A DNA stretch of 64,000 nt. Source: Flavobacterium psychrophilum. GTDB lineage: Bacteria; Bacteroidota; Bacteroidia; Flavobacteriales; Flavobacteriaceae. Of this stretch, positions 46,153 through 53,570 are shown in pieces (within the stretch, counting starts at the first letter, position 1; each line of letters starts with the position of its first letter). A model generated the notes under the pieces. It made no database searches, was not told the DNA's origin, and saw nothing but the letters and a program-made list of their open reading frames with translations. The stretch lies in contig CAMCFT010000007.1 of NCBI GenBank assembly GCA_945874225.1, positions 67,516 through 131,515 on the forward strand, given 5' to 3'. Position numbers and translations under genes: made by a program.

Positions 46153-46170
46153 ATATGATATATATCATAT
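46153..46170. promoter_or_regulatory. palindrome upstream of the EF-G-like gene
   Basis: ATATGATATATATCATAT is a perfect 18-bp palindrome, with half-sites TGAT and ATCA separated by four bases (46156-46167), the geometry of CRP/FNR-type sites. It lies 60 bp upstream of the ATG. The base composition makes chance possible. The rest of 46094-46377 is AT-rich and holds no supported gene. Confidence 0.4.
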
Positions 46171-46377
46171 TTTGTATAGGATATAAAGACTATTTTTTGG
46201 AGTTTAAATTTTTTTATGCAGCACTAGAAATTGAGGCTATAAAAGTTAGTTATTTAACCTAATAAAAGTAATACATTATTTTTATTGTTCAATTAAAAAC
46301 AAAGTAAATTATTGATGTAGAAAAGATAGAGGGGAAACGGACTGCGAATAATGTTTTAAAAAAGACTGCAAAGATTA

Positions 46378-46947
46378 TTAATGAACAATAATGTCGTGTT
46401 TAAAAAGCAATCCTTTTATTCCGTCAAGTGAAAACACTGCTTTCTTAATTTTGGTTTTTGTGGGGTCGATGGTGTAGTTGTAGCTGGTTTTAAAATTGGC
46501 TTTATTGGCATTGGCTTTGCCAAATTCAGAACGATATAAATCACAATTATCGAAAATTACTTCGGTCAAATCTGTGCTCATAAAATCCACAGCAATAATA
46601 CTGCAATCTATAAATGTAGTGCCTTTAATTTTTAGGGTGTAAAATTTAGAAAAATCCAAAGTACATTCCTTAAAATGGATTTCAAAAATCAGTTTATCGC
46701 ACATTGCAAAATTCACTGCTGAAATTTTGCAACGATTAAAAAACACCGTTCTGAAAGCGACATAATTTATTTTTGCGCCGCTAAATACGCAATCATTAAA
46801 AACACAATCAATAAAAGTAACCGCTACAAATACACATTGGGAAAAATCACAATTGTTGAAAGTGCAACATTCAAATTCCTTTAAATTGACTTCTTGTTCA
46901 CCATAAGTGATGTTGTTGTATTCGACGTCAAGGAAATAATCTGTCAT
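46378..46947 (-). CDS. pentapeptide-repeat protein
   Basis: A 189-residue right-handed beta-helix built from A(D/N)LxX-type five-residue repeats; the repeats run over most of the protein (CCTFNNCDFSQCVF, FIDCVFNDCVFSGAKI, FFNRCKISAVNF, FIDCSIIAVDFMSTDLTEVIFDNCDLYRSEF). It is rich in Cys and Phe at the inward positions. It resembles the McbG/Qnr-like group, some of which mimic DNA and protect gyrase; no resistance function can be claimed here. No signal peptide, so cytosolic. A single gene, with repeated DNA on its 5' side. Confidence 0.85.
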   Translation of the reverse strand: MTDYFLDVEYNNITYGEQEVNLKEFECCTFNNCDFSQCVFVAVTFIDCVFNDCVFSGAKINYVAFRTVFFNRCKISAVNFAMCDKLIFEIHFKECTLDFSKFYTLKIKGTTFIDCSIIAVDFMSTDLTEVIFDNCDLYRSEFGKANANKANFKTSYNYTIDPTKTKIKKAVFSLDGIKGLLFKHDIIVH

Positions 46948-46991
46948 TTTTCTATAAAAGTTTAAATTACTTCGGTTAAACAGCTTTTTTA

Positions 46992-47114
46992 AACTGGATT
47001 TTGCTTCGCAACAACAGCAAAGCTACACTTTGAAAATACTATTAACAAAAAAAACGCTCAACCGAGCTTTGTTGATTTAACTACAATTTCCGAACTGGAT
47101 TTTGCTTCGCAACA
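46992..47114. repeat. two direct copies of a 22-base segment
   Basis: The segment starting AACTGGATTTTGCTTC and ending GCAACA occurs at 46992-47013 and again at 47093-47114, about 100 bp apart, between the pentapeptide gene and tRNA-Arg. Nothing else was recognised in this stretch. Confidence 0.75.
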
Positions 47115-47138
47115 TCCAGACAAAGCTCCGTAGTGGAA

Positions 47139-47255
47139 ATGGAAAGCTTTTTCAATCAGAGATTGAAAACTTTTTTTGTAAATATTTGATTTTTTGAGCG
47201 AGCTCAAAACCAAATATTTACAAAAAAAGCCCAAACTTTCGTTTGAGCTTTCCAT
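47139..47255 (-). terminator. large cruciform / terminator after tRNA-Arg
   Basis: Outer arms ATGGAAAGCT (47139-47148) and AGCTTTCCAT (47246-47255). Inside is a perfect 19-bp stem (47170-47188 with 47211-47229, CTTTTTTTGTAAATATTTG) capped by TTTTGAGC/GCTCAAAA. On the minus strand it begins 8 bp after the tRNA and offers T-runs, so it probably ends the tRNA transcript. Confidence 0.7.
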
Positions 47256-47262
47256 TCTTAAG

Positions 47263-47336
47263 TGACCGCGGCTGGATTCAAACCAGCAACCTCTTGAGCC
47301 GTAATCAAGTGCGCTATTCAGTTGCGCCACGTGGCC
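47263..47336 (-). tRNA. tRNA-Arg (anticodon ACG)
   Basis: A 74-base cloverleaf: acceptor GGCCACG with CGCGGTC (one G-U and one A-C pair), D stem GCGC/GCGC, anticodon stem CTTGA/TCAAG with loop TTACGGC (anticodon ACG, read as inosine at the first position, for CGN codons), five-base variable loop, and T stem GCTGG/CCAGC with loop TTTGAAT. No CCA is encoded; the discriminator is A. The A-C mismatch in the acceptor stem is the only defect. Confidence 0.9.
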
Positions 47337-47444
47337 ATTTTTGTGAGTGCAAATATAGGTATAATTATGTAATTTGCAAATTGGAAATCAAAATTAAATC
47401 TATTATTTATAAATCTAAAATTTGCAATCTAAAATCTGCATTTA

Positions 47445-47585
47445 TCAATCTAACGCTCTTGTAGTTACATAATAGCGATAGCCAATAATTGCCATTTGCC
47501 ATTTCTTGGCTTTGGTAATATCCAAACCATTTTTAGTAAAACTGGGAAGGAATAGCTTATTTATTTTGGCTAGGAATTTGAACAT
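47445..47585 (-). CDS. 46-residue conserved small protein
   Basis: MFKFLAKINKLFLPSFTKNG, then LDITKAKKWQMAIIGYRYYV and TTRALD. This looks like a small protein I recall from many flavobacteria, sometimes listed under the wrong name SsrA-binding protein; it has no similarity to SmpB. It is basic, with a central hydrophobic patch, and no function is known. The gene starts 28 bp beyond the terminator of the M56 peptidase gene on the same strand, and a TATCTTTG box (47600-47607 on the minus strand) lies in that gap, so it likely has its own promoter. Confidence 0.75.
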   Translation of the reverse strand: MFKFLAKINKLFLPSFTKNGLDITKAKKWQMAIIGYRYYVTTRALD

Positions 47586-47612
47586 AAGTAAATTTTTTTC
47601 AAAGATATAAAA

Positions 47613-47640
47613 AAAGACGGTTTTGATTAGAACCGTCTTT
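47613..47640 (-). terminator. terminator of the BlaI/M56 operon
   Basis: AAAGACGGTT-N8-AACCGTCTTT followed by a T-run on the minus strand, 41 bp after the M56 stop codon. Confidence 0.9.
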
Positions 47641-47680
47641 TGCAGATTTTAAAAGATTGTTTTTATTGATTATCTATTTT

Positions 47681-49477
47681 TTACATAGTATCTTTTTTTG
47701 CCTGTTCAGCGTCTTTTAAAGCTTGTTTAGCATCTATTTTGGCTTGAATTTCATCTTTTCTTGCTTGCAGATCATCTTTTCTAGCTTGAACTTCGTCCTT
47801 TCTAGCTTGAATTTTGTCTTTTTTAGCCTGAACTTCGTCCTTTCTAGATTGAATTTTATCTTTTCTTACCTGAATTTCATTCTTTCTAGATTGCACTTCC
47901 TCTTTTCTATCTTGTTCATTTTTTGATGATGATTTTAATAGGTCAACATTTTCTTTGGTACTAATTTCAATTGCTCCGTTTTCGCCCTCTTTACCATATT
48001 TGTCGACTGCATTTTTTCCTTTTAATACCTTCATACTTTGAATTAAATTTGGATCCAATTTGTTTAAATCTTCAAAAGTGGTTTGGGTTCTTTTTCCGTT
48101 AAGGATAATGATAGGTTTTTCAATATCTTTTGTTGGTCTTGGTGTTTTTGGAGGTGGAGGCGGTAATAAAGTATTTGAATTTGAAATATTTTTAATGTTT
48201 TTCGCTGCTCTTGACGTTTTTGGCGGTAATGGAGTTGGCATTTCATAAAGTCCATTAGAATCATATAGCCTCCAGTTTTTACTACTCATAATTTCGCTAG
48301 ATGCACTAAACCCAACAATTTCATTACTATTTTTTTTCTTGCTCAAAAAAACCAATAAGGGTTTTATAACTTTATAATTTAAACTTTGATAGCTGTTAGT
48401 TTTCTGGTTTGGACAAGTGATATCAACTTTCAAAGCAATTATTTCTCCTTGAGTATTTCGTTTGATTTTCGAAAATACAACATCTGTTTTGTATTCTTTT
48501 TTGAATTTTTCTACTTCAGAATTAATAGTTTCATCGGTAGTTTCTTTTGAGACATAGAAACTTTTAATAATTTCCAACTTTCCAACAGTTTTGTGTACTT
48601 GCATTTTCTTATCCTCTGCCACGACTTTAACCTGAAAGAAAAATACAAATGCTCCTAATAGCGGAAGCACCAAAGCATACTTCCAAGAATTACTTTTATT
48701 TGATTGATTTTTGTTTAACATAACGATTCGTTTTTTGATTAATGATTGATAAAAATGATTGGTAATGGCAACGCAATTCTCGTGCGTTGTTATTTTTAAA
48801 AGCGTCAATTGATACGCTTTTTTGTCAAATAGGTTTTTTGAAGCTTCGCTATCGGCGATGAATTCCAGATTTTGAACAATGGCTTTTTTGTACAACCATA
48901 CAAACGGATTAAACCAAAAAACAATACAAAATAACCGCGAAATCAATACGTCAACCGTGTGGTTTTGTGAACTGTGTACTTTCTCGTGTTCCAATATATT
49001 TTCCAATTCCGTGTCGCTGTATAGTGATGAGTTATATACGATATAATCAAAATAGGAAAAAGGTGAAATATTTTCGGTTACGTCAATAAACTTGAAATCG
49101 GCTTGTTGTTGGATAGTTTTTCCTTTTAGAACTTTGGACAAACTATAAAAATCGAAAGCGAATTTTAGCAAGAAAATTAATATTCCAATCGAATAAACAA
49201 TTCCAAAAACTAAATACCAATTGATTTCAAACGTATCATTTTCGATAGCGGTTGTCACCGGAACTTTTGACCAATCAAAATTTGTTGGACTTGGATCGAC
49301 CCAAATTATTTTTGTAAAAACAACCAATGGTAGAACCACCGAGGTGATTAATCCCGCCAATAAAAACCAACGATTGCTGTTGAAAAAAGTTTCTTTTCGC
49401 AACAAAAAATAGTAAGCCAAATAAAACATTCCAATCAAACCGCTCGATTTGATGGCGAAAATAAATAGTGTTTCCAT
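47681..49477 (-). CDS. M56 (BlaR1-type) metallopeptidase with plug-like segment and heptad-repeat tail
   Basis: A 598-residue inner-membrane zinc peptidase of the M56 family, the sensor half of a BlaI/BlaR1-like pair. Membrane segments are near 3-25, 36-58, 88-110 and 265-285. The zinc motif is HEKVH (164-168), with a downstream Glu in NLEFIADSEA. After the last membrane segment the external part contains PIIILNGKRTQTTFEDLNKLDPNLIQ and SMKVLKGKNAVDKYGKEGENGAIEISTK, which resembles the plug of TonB-dependent receptors. It ends in about nine 7-residue repeats of the type RKDEVQA (coiled coil, about 525-598). It starts one base after the blaI stop, so it is translationally close to it. Confidence 0.88.
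   Translation of the reverse strand: METLFIFAIKSSGLIGMFYLAYYFLLRKETFFNSNRWFLLAGLITSVVLPLVVFTKIIWVDPSPTNFDWSKVPVTTAIENDTFEINWYLVFGIVYSIGILIFLLKFAFDFYSLSKVLKGKTIQQQADFKFIDVTENISPFSYFDYIVYNSSLYSDTELENILEHEKVHSSQNHTVDVLISRLFCIVFWFNPFVWLYKKAIVQNLEFIADSEASKNLFDKKAYQLTLLKITTHENCVAITNHFYQSLIKKRIVMLNKNQSNKSNSWKYALVLPLLGAFVFFFQVKVVAEDKKMQVHKTVGKLEIIKSFYVSKETTDETINSEVEKFKKEYKTDVVFSKIKRNTQGEIIALKVDITCPNQKTNSYQSLNYKVIKPLLVFLSKKKNSNEIVGFSASSEIMSSKNWRLYDSNGLYEMPTPLPPKTSRAAKNIKNISNSNTLLPPPPPKTPRPTKDIEKPIIILNGKRTQTTFEDLNKLDPNLIQSMKVLKGKNAVDKYGKEGENGAIEISTKENVDLLKSSSKNEQDRKEEVQSRKNEIQVRKDKIQSRKDEVQAKKDKIQARKDEVQARKDDLQARKDEIQAKIDAKQALKDAEQAKKDTM
47706..47923 (-). repeat. 21-bp tandem repeats encoding the M56 tail
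   Basis: About ten imperfect 21-bp units (core TTTCTAGCTTGAACTTCGTC on the plus strand) encode RKDEVQA-like heptads. Unit number is likely to vary between strains because the units are so alike. Confidence 0.8.
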
Positions 49478-49478
49478 A

Positions 49479-49838
49479 TTATTGCTTTTTTTCGATCATC
49501 GCTAAAATCTCGCGTAATTCTTCGGCTGAAATCTTTTCTTCTTTGGCAAAAAAGGAAACCATATTTTTATAGGAACTGTCAAAATAAGTATCGATTGCCG
49601 TGTTCATAAACCGTTTTCTGTAGTCTTCCATTTTTACGATAGGGAAGTATTGGTGCGTATTTCCAAAAGCATTATGGGACACAAAACCTTTCTCTTCCAG
49701 GTTTCTGATAATAGTGGAAAGTGTGTTGTAATGAGGCTGTTCTTCAGTGATTTCTGCAAGGACTTCTTTTACAAAAGCCTTTTTTAGCTTCCATAAAATT
49801 TGCATAATTTCCTCTTCTTTGTTGGTTAGTTTTTGCAT
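49479..49838 (-). CDS. BlaI/MecI family transcriptional repressor
   Basis: A 119-residue winged-helix repressor. The start at 49838 (MQKLTNKEEEIMQILWKLKKAFVKEVLAEI) is the usual N-terminus; the longer frame adds 13 residues that fall in promoter DNA. The wing region reads YNTLSTIIRNLEEKGFVSHNAFGNTHQYFPIV, and the C-terminal dimerisation part ends with SAEELREILAMIEKKQ. It should be inactivated when the M56 partner is triggered. Directly upstream are a promoter and three dyads that fit autoregulation (49867-49920). First gene of the operon. Confidence 0.92.
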   Translation of the reverse strand: MQKLTNKEEEIMQILWKLKKAFVKEVLAEITEEQPHYNTLSTIIRNLEEKGFVSHNAFGNTHQYFPIVKMEDYRKRFMNTAIDTYFDSSYKNMVSFFAKEEKISAEELREILAMIEKKQ

Positions 49839-49866
49839 AGTTGTTTCGTTTTTGTCATCCTGGGAA

Positions 49867-49897
49867 CAAACGTACAACTATATTTATAGTTAACAAA
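49867..49897 (-). promoter_or_regulatory. promoter of the blaI-M56 operon
   Basis: On the minus strand TTTG (49894-49897), a 19-bp spacer, then TACGTTTG (49867-49874): an exact match to TTTG-N19-TAnnTTTG. The spacer is almost entirely occupied by the first operator dyad. Confidence 0.75.
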
Positions 49898-49920
49898 CTA
49901 TTTTTATAGTTATTTAACTA
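49876..49920. promoter_or_regulatory. BlaI-type operator array
   Basis: Three dyads: AACTATATTTATAGTT (49876-49891), AACTATTTTTATAGTT (49896-49911) and AGTTATTTAACT (49909-49920). The first two are centred 20 bp apart, two helical turns, and cover the spacer and -33 box. This suggests cooperative autorepression by the adjacent BlaI protein. Confidence 0.7.
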
Positions 49921-49933
49921 AATTTTAAGTTTG

Positions 49934-49957
49934 TCCTTCATCTGCGCTCAGGATGAC
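49934..49957. repeat. intergenic repeat related to the argB insert
   Basis: On the minus strand GTCATCCTGAGC then GCAGATGAAGGA, the same family as 24617-24640, between blaI and the MFS gene. Confidence 0.65.
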
Positions 49958-49973
49958 AACAAATAAATTAAAT

Positions 49974-51200
49974 TTATGTGGGTATTTTATTTTCCGCTAA
50001 CAGCATTCTATTCAGCCAAACCGAACAAAATAATGCGATCATTCCTAAACTTCCCATCACAATCCAATTGGTTTGATACCCAAAATGCGCTATGATATCC
50101 AGTCCCGTTTTAGAACACACAATATGTGCTAAGCTAAAACTCATGGTAAATAGCCCCATATATTGTCCTTCTTGACCTTTTGGTGCTCGGTTCAACGCCA
50201 CAGCATTTGAAAAAGGGAAAGTAAAGATTTCTCCAAGGGAGAGTAATACGATGCTAATTATCAAAACAAAGATCCAAGAATCAATTAGTAAAATATAATA
50301 TCCTAATGCAACGCATAAAGCACCATAAGAAATGATTTTAATTTTATTGATTTTTTTTCGTTCAATAATGCTCACAATGGGCATTTCTAATAAGAAAACT
50401 AAAAGTCCGTTTAAGGAAAGAAGCATTCCGGTATGAAATTCGGTTAAACCAAATTTTTCGTGATGATACAAAGGAAGCGTTGTGAATAGTTGAAAAAACA
50501 CCATGGCAACAATAAAAATGGTGAATAATAGTAACCAAAAAGGTTTGTCTTTGTATATCGATTTTCGGTTTATTTTTACAGGTAATTCACCTATTTCAAG
50601 CGGAATTCTCTTCTTTTCTTTAACAGTAAATGCAAAAATTAGAATTGCAATTATACAAGTGCTACCATCAATCCAAAACAAGCCTTGATAACCCATTCCC
50701 AGAATAATTAAACCGCCCAATGTAGGTCCAGCAGCAAAACCAAGATTCACTGATAAACGAACTAAAGAAAGTGCTCGAACTCTATTTTCAGGTTTGGCAT
50801 ACACGCTCAAGGAAACAAACATTGCCGGTCTGAACATATCTGCAATCGCCATTATGGCAAACATCCCAACACATAATCCCCAAAAACTTGTGATATATTG
50901 CAGGATAAAAAATAGTATTCCGCTGGTAAAAAGGCTGAAAATCATAATCTTATAAAAGCCAATTTTATCGGATAATTTACCTCCAAGCCACGAGCCTAAC
51001 ATCGATCCTAAACCAAAAGCAACCATAATCCATCCCACTTGCCCATAAGTGAAATGTAAATTTTCTTTCAAATATTTGGACAAAAACGGCAAAACCATCG
51101 TGCCCGCTCTATTGATAAAGGTTATGATTGCCAGAATCCAAACTTCTCGCCTGAAGCCTTTAAAATTATTGAAATAACTACGAAGTCCCGTTCTAAGCAT
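49974..51200 (-). CDS. MFS transporter (drug exporter type)
   Basis: A 408-residue inner-membrane protein with 12 predicted membrane segments and the MFS motif A region GSWLGGKLSDKIGFYKIM between TM2 and TM3. The N-terminus FKGFRREVWILAIITFINRAGTMVLPFLSKYLKENLHFTYGQVGWIM is typical of drug/proton antiporters common in Bacteroidota. No substrate can be inferred. It is upstream of, and on the same strand as, the blaI-M56 genes, but has its own unit since the blaI promoter lies between. Confidence 0.85.
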   Translation of the reverse strand: MLRTGLRSYFNNFKGFRREVWILAIITFINRAGTMVLPFLSKYLKENLHFTYGQVGWIMVAFGLGSMLGSWLGGKLSDKIGFYKIMIFSLFTSGILFFILQYITSFWGLCVGMFAIMAIADMFRPAMFVSLSVYAKPENRVRALSLVRLSVNLGFAAGPTLGGLIILGMGYQGLFWIDGSTCIIAILIFAFTVKEKKRIPLEIGELPVKINRKSIYKDKPFWLLLFTIFIVAMVFFQLFTTLPLYHHEKFGLTEFHTGMLLSLNGLLVFLLEMPIVSIIERKKINKIKIISYGALCVALGYYILLIDSWIFVLIISIVLLSLGEIFTFPFSNAVALNRAPKGQEGQYMGLFTMSFSLAHIVCSKTGLDIIAHFGYQTNWIVMGSLGMIALFCSVWLNRMLLAENKIPT

Positions 51201-51407
51201 ATGAAAATTTCTAGTTTACAAATCTACAAAGATTTTTAGGAGCTTTTTCCAGCTATCCGTTTCAATCTTTTATTTTTTTAAAGAAAAAAAATAAAAGGAT
51301 TTCCACTTTTATCTGGGCTAGGATTCGCAATGCAGGAATCATTCTCCACAAAATATAAACTTTGTGGCTTTCTAACTTTTAAACTATTTTTGCTTAAAAT
51401 TTATAAA

Positions 51408-52010
51408 ATGAGAACAATTCTTACTTTGGTTTTTTTGACGGTATTCACTTGTGGTTTTGCACAGGAAAAATTTGATGTTGCCGCAGTCGAAAAATTTCAA
51501 AAAGATTTAAATATCGAATATGCAGATGCAAAGACAAGTCCATTGACAGCCGAAGATCTAGCCGTTTTTAAAACCTTGGATTTTTATCCTATTAACGAAA
51601 AATTCTTTGTTGTCGCAAGATTTGTCAGAACTGAAAACGAAAAACCATTCGAGATGAAAACTTCGACTGACAGAAAACCAATGTATGTAAAATATGGGGA
51701 AGTATCTTTTTTTATCGACGGGAAATCATTCAAATTAAACATTTACAAAAACATAGAATTATCCAAAAAAGAGGAATATAAAGACTATTTATTTTTGCCT
51801 TTTTCAGATTTGACTTGTGGAAATGAAAGCTACATTGGTGGAAAATATATTGATATGAAAACGCCAAAAGGAGACACAATTGCCATTGATTTCAATACAG
51901 CGTACAATCCGTATTGTGCCTATAATCATAAGTATTCTTGTCCAAAAGTGCCGCTAGAAAACGACTTGGATATTGAAATAAAAGCAGGTGTCAAGAAATT
52001 TCACGACTAA
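51408..52010 (+). CDS. DUF1684 family secreted protein
   Basis: A 200-residue protein of the DUF1684 family. The start at 51408 (MRTILTLVFLTVFTCGFAQEKFD) gives a clean signal peptide; an upstream in-frame ATG would bury it. Characteristic blocks: KTLDFYPINEKFFVVARFVRTENEKPFEM, YVKYGEVSFFIDGKSFKLNIYKN, YLFLPFSDLTCGNESYIGGKYIDM, DFNTAYNPYCAYNHKYSCPKVPLEN. The last, with its NPYCAY and CP motif, is conserved and suggests a catalytic or metal site, although no activity is known to me. Its TAA overlaps the next ATG (TAATG), so it is translationally coupled with the TatD gene. Confidence 0.85.
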   Translation: MRTILTLVFLTVFTCGFAQEKFDVAAVEKFQKDLNIEYADAKTSPLTAEDLAVFKTLDFYPINEKFFVVARFVRTENEKPFEMKTSTDRKPMYVKYGEVSFFIDGKSFKLNIYKNIELSKKEEYKDYLFLPFSDLTCGNESYIGGKYIDMKTPKGDTIAIDFNTAYNPYCAYNHKYSCPKVPLENDLDIEIKAGVKKFHD

Positions 52011-52663
52011 TGCAATTTTTTAATTTACATACACACAAATTTACCAATCAACCCGATGTGTTGGAATTGGTCAATCAATATCCACAGGAATTTGATGCTG
52101 ACATTCCGTTTTATTCCATCGGAATTCATCCTTGGTATATTGACGAAAACCGATTACAAAAGGATTTAGAAATAATAGAAAGTAAGTTAAATAAAAAAAA
52201 CTGTCTTGCGCTTGGTGAATGCGGATTGGACAAACGAATTGAAATCCCGTTGGATTTGCAACAGTCAGTTTTTGAAAAACAATTGATATTGGCCGAAAAA
52301 TACCAAAAACCAGTCGTGATTCATTGCGTTGTAGCGTTTCAAGAAGTTATCGAAATCAAGAAAAGATTAAATATTTCAGTTCCAATGATAATCCACGGAT
52401 TTTCAAAAAACGAACAAGTTGCAAAACAATTGGTTGACAACGGATTTTACATTTCATTTGGAAAATATTTATTGAGAAACCCAGAATTGGAATCGGTTTT
52501 TAAAAGCATTCCAAACAATCGGTTTTTCTTGGAAACGGATACTATTGAGGAAGGAATTCGAGAAGTTTATACCTTGGCAGCAAAATACAAAGAATTAGAA
52601 TTAAACGAATTACAAGAAGTTATAAATAATAATTACAACACAGTTTTTAAAAATCAGCAATAA
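52010..52663 (+). CDS. TatD family hydrolase
   Basis: A 217-residue metal-dependent hydrolase of the TatD type, a TIM-barrel group that includes DNases. Blocks seen: FNLHTHKF (first metal His pair), GIHPWYI, LGECGLDKRI, HCVVAFQEVIEIK, IHGFSKNEQ and FFLETDT (final metal Asp). It is shorter than the usual 260 residues, as for many Bacteroidota members, and the HxHxH start is HTH only. Cytosolic. It overlaps the DUF1684 stop by one base. A further 98 bp lead to tcdA. Confidence 0.85.
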   Translation: MQFFNLHTHKFTNQPDVLELVNQYPQEFDADIPFYSIGIHPWYIDENRLQKDLEIIESKLNKKNCLALGECGLDKRIEIPLDLQQSVFEKQLILAEKYQKPVVIHCVVAFQEVIEIKKRLNISVPMIIHGFSKNEQVAKQLVDNGFYISFGKYLLRNPELESVFKSIPNNRFFLETDTIEEGIREVYTLAAKYKELELNELQEVINNNYNTVFKNQQ

Positions 52664-52703
52664 TTCGTGTTTTTGCTTTAGCAAATCCGTTTTATCCGTG
52701 TAC
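52663..52703. repeat. degenerate repeat after the TatD gene
   Basis: aattcgtgttt, hairpin TTTGCTTTAGCAAA, tccgttttatccgtgtacc. Same family as 25651-25892, nearly identical to 6381-6420. Confidence 0.6.
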
Positions 52704-52732
52704 CAAAAAATAATTAAACTTAAAAAGAGGAT

Positions 52733-52758
52733 GAGATTGCTTCGTACCTCGCAATGAC
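52733..52758. repeat. half copy of the GTCATTGCGAG repeat next to tcdA
   Basis: GAGATTGCTTCGTACCTC then GCAATGAC, the right half of the element at 17953-18040. It ends 3 bp before the tcdA ATG. Confidence 0.7.
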
Positions 52759-52761
52759 AAA

Positions 52762-53475
52762 ATGGGAGAATGGACAGAAAGGGCAGAGCTCTTATTTAAA
52801 GCAGAAGGATTAGATAAATTAAGAAACGCCAATATTTTGGTCGTGGGATTGGGCGGAGTTGGTTCCTTTGCTGCGGAATTTTTGGCGAGAGCCGGAGTCG
52901 GAAAAATGACCATTGTTGATGGTGATATTGTTGATATTACCAACATAAACCGTCAATTACCTGCTTTGCATTCGACAGTTGGACAACCAAAAGTGACTAT
53001 CGTTGGCGACCGATTAATGGATATTAACCCGGAATTACAACTAACCAGAATCAAGGAATTTCTATCTCCGGAACGCGCTTTCGAAATTGTTTCTGAGGAA
53101 TATGATTATGTTTTGGATTGCATTGACAGCATTACACCAAAACTGAATTTAATCATTGCCGCCAAGCGCAAAAGAGTGAAAATCATCAGTAGTATGGGAG
53201 CAGGAGGAAAGATGGAAGCTTCGAAAGTAAAAGTTGCTGACATCACCAATACCGTAAATTGCTTCTTAGCTAAAACCATTCGTCGTAGATTGAAAGAATT
53301 TAAAATTGACAAATTGAAAGTGGTTTTTTCTTCTGAAATCCAAGATGACAACAGTTTAAAAATGACCGATGGTTCAAATTACAAGAAATCTTTTTATGGA
53401 ACAAACAGTTATATGCCGGGATTATTTGGCTTGTATGCCGCCGAAACCGTGATTCGATATTTGCTTAAAAAGTAG
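52762..53475 (+). CDS. tcdA: tRNA threonylcarbamoyladenosine dehydratase
   Basis: ATP-dependent E1-like enzyme that cyclises the t6A37 base of ANN-decoding tRNAs to ct6A. The 237 residues have WTERAELLFKAEGLDKLRNANILVVGLGGVGSFAAEFLARAGVG (adenylation nucleotide-binding), DGDIVDITNINRQLPALHSTVG, and VADITNTVNCFLAKTIRRRLKEF in the tRNA-binding half. Cytosolic and full length. The repeat end at 52758 lies 3 bp before its start, so its leader and start region are repeat-derived. Confidence 0.92.
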   Translation: MGEWTERAELLFKAEGLDKLRNANILVVGLGGVGSFAAEFLARAGVGKMTIVDGDIVDITNINRQLPALHSTVGQPKVTIVGDRLMDINPELQLTRIKEFLSPERAFEIVSEEYDYVLDCIDSITPKLNLIIAAKRKRVKIISSMGAGGKMEASKVKVADITNTVNCFLAKTIRRRLKEFKIDKLKVVFSSEIQDDNSLKMTDGSNYKKSFYGTNSYMPGLFGLYAAETVIRYLLKK

Positions 53476-53566
53476 TGTTCAGTGTTCAGATTTTGAGTAT
53501 TCAGTCTGACCAATTTTTGCTACTACAACCACTGACCACTAATAGACTGATCACTGACCACTAAAA
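53474..53566. repeat. short direct/inverted repeats between tcdA and the prenyltransferase gene
   Basis: AGTGTTCAGTGTTCAG at the left and two CTGACCACTAA-like units at the right; CAGTG and CACTG pair across the gap. The whole 95-bp gap is of this text. Confidence 0.5.
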
Positions 53567-53570
53567 AACT

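Noticed and set aside
47058..47330. Open frame of 90 codons on the minus strand
   Set aside because: It reads through tRNA-Arg and the adjoining cruciform; the peptide MAQLNSALDYGSRGCWFESSRG is typical of a translated tRNA.
52692..52946. Open frame on the minus strand ending in LRGTKQSHPLFKF
   Set aside because: It is antisense to tcdA plus a translated copy of the GTCATTGCGAG repeat; such LRGTKQSH peptides are repeat artefacts.
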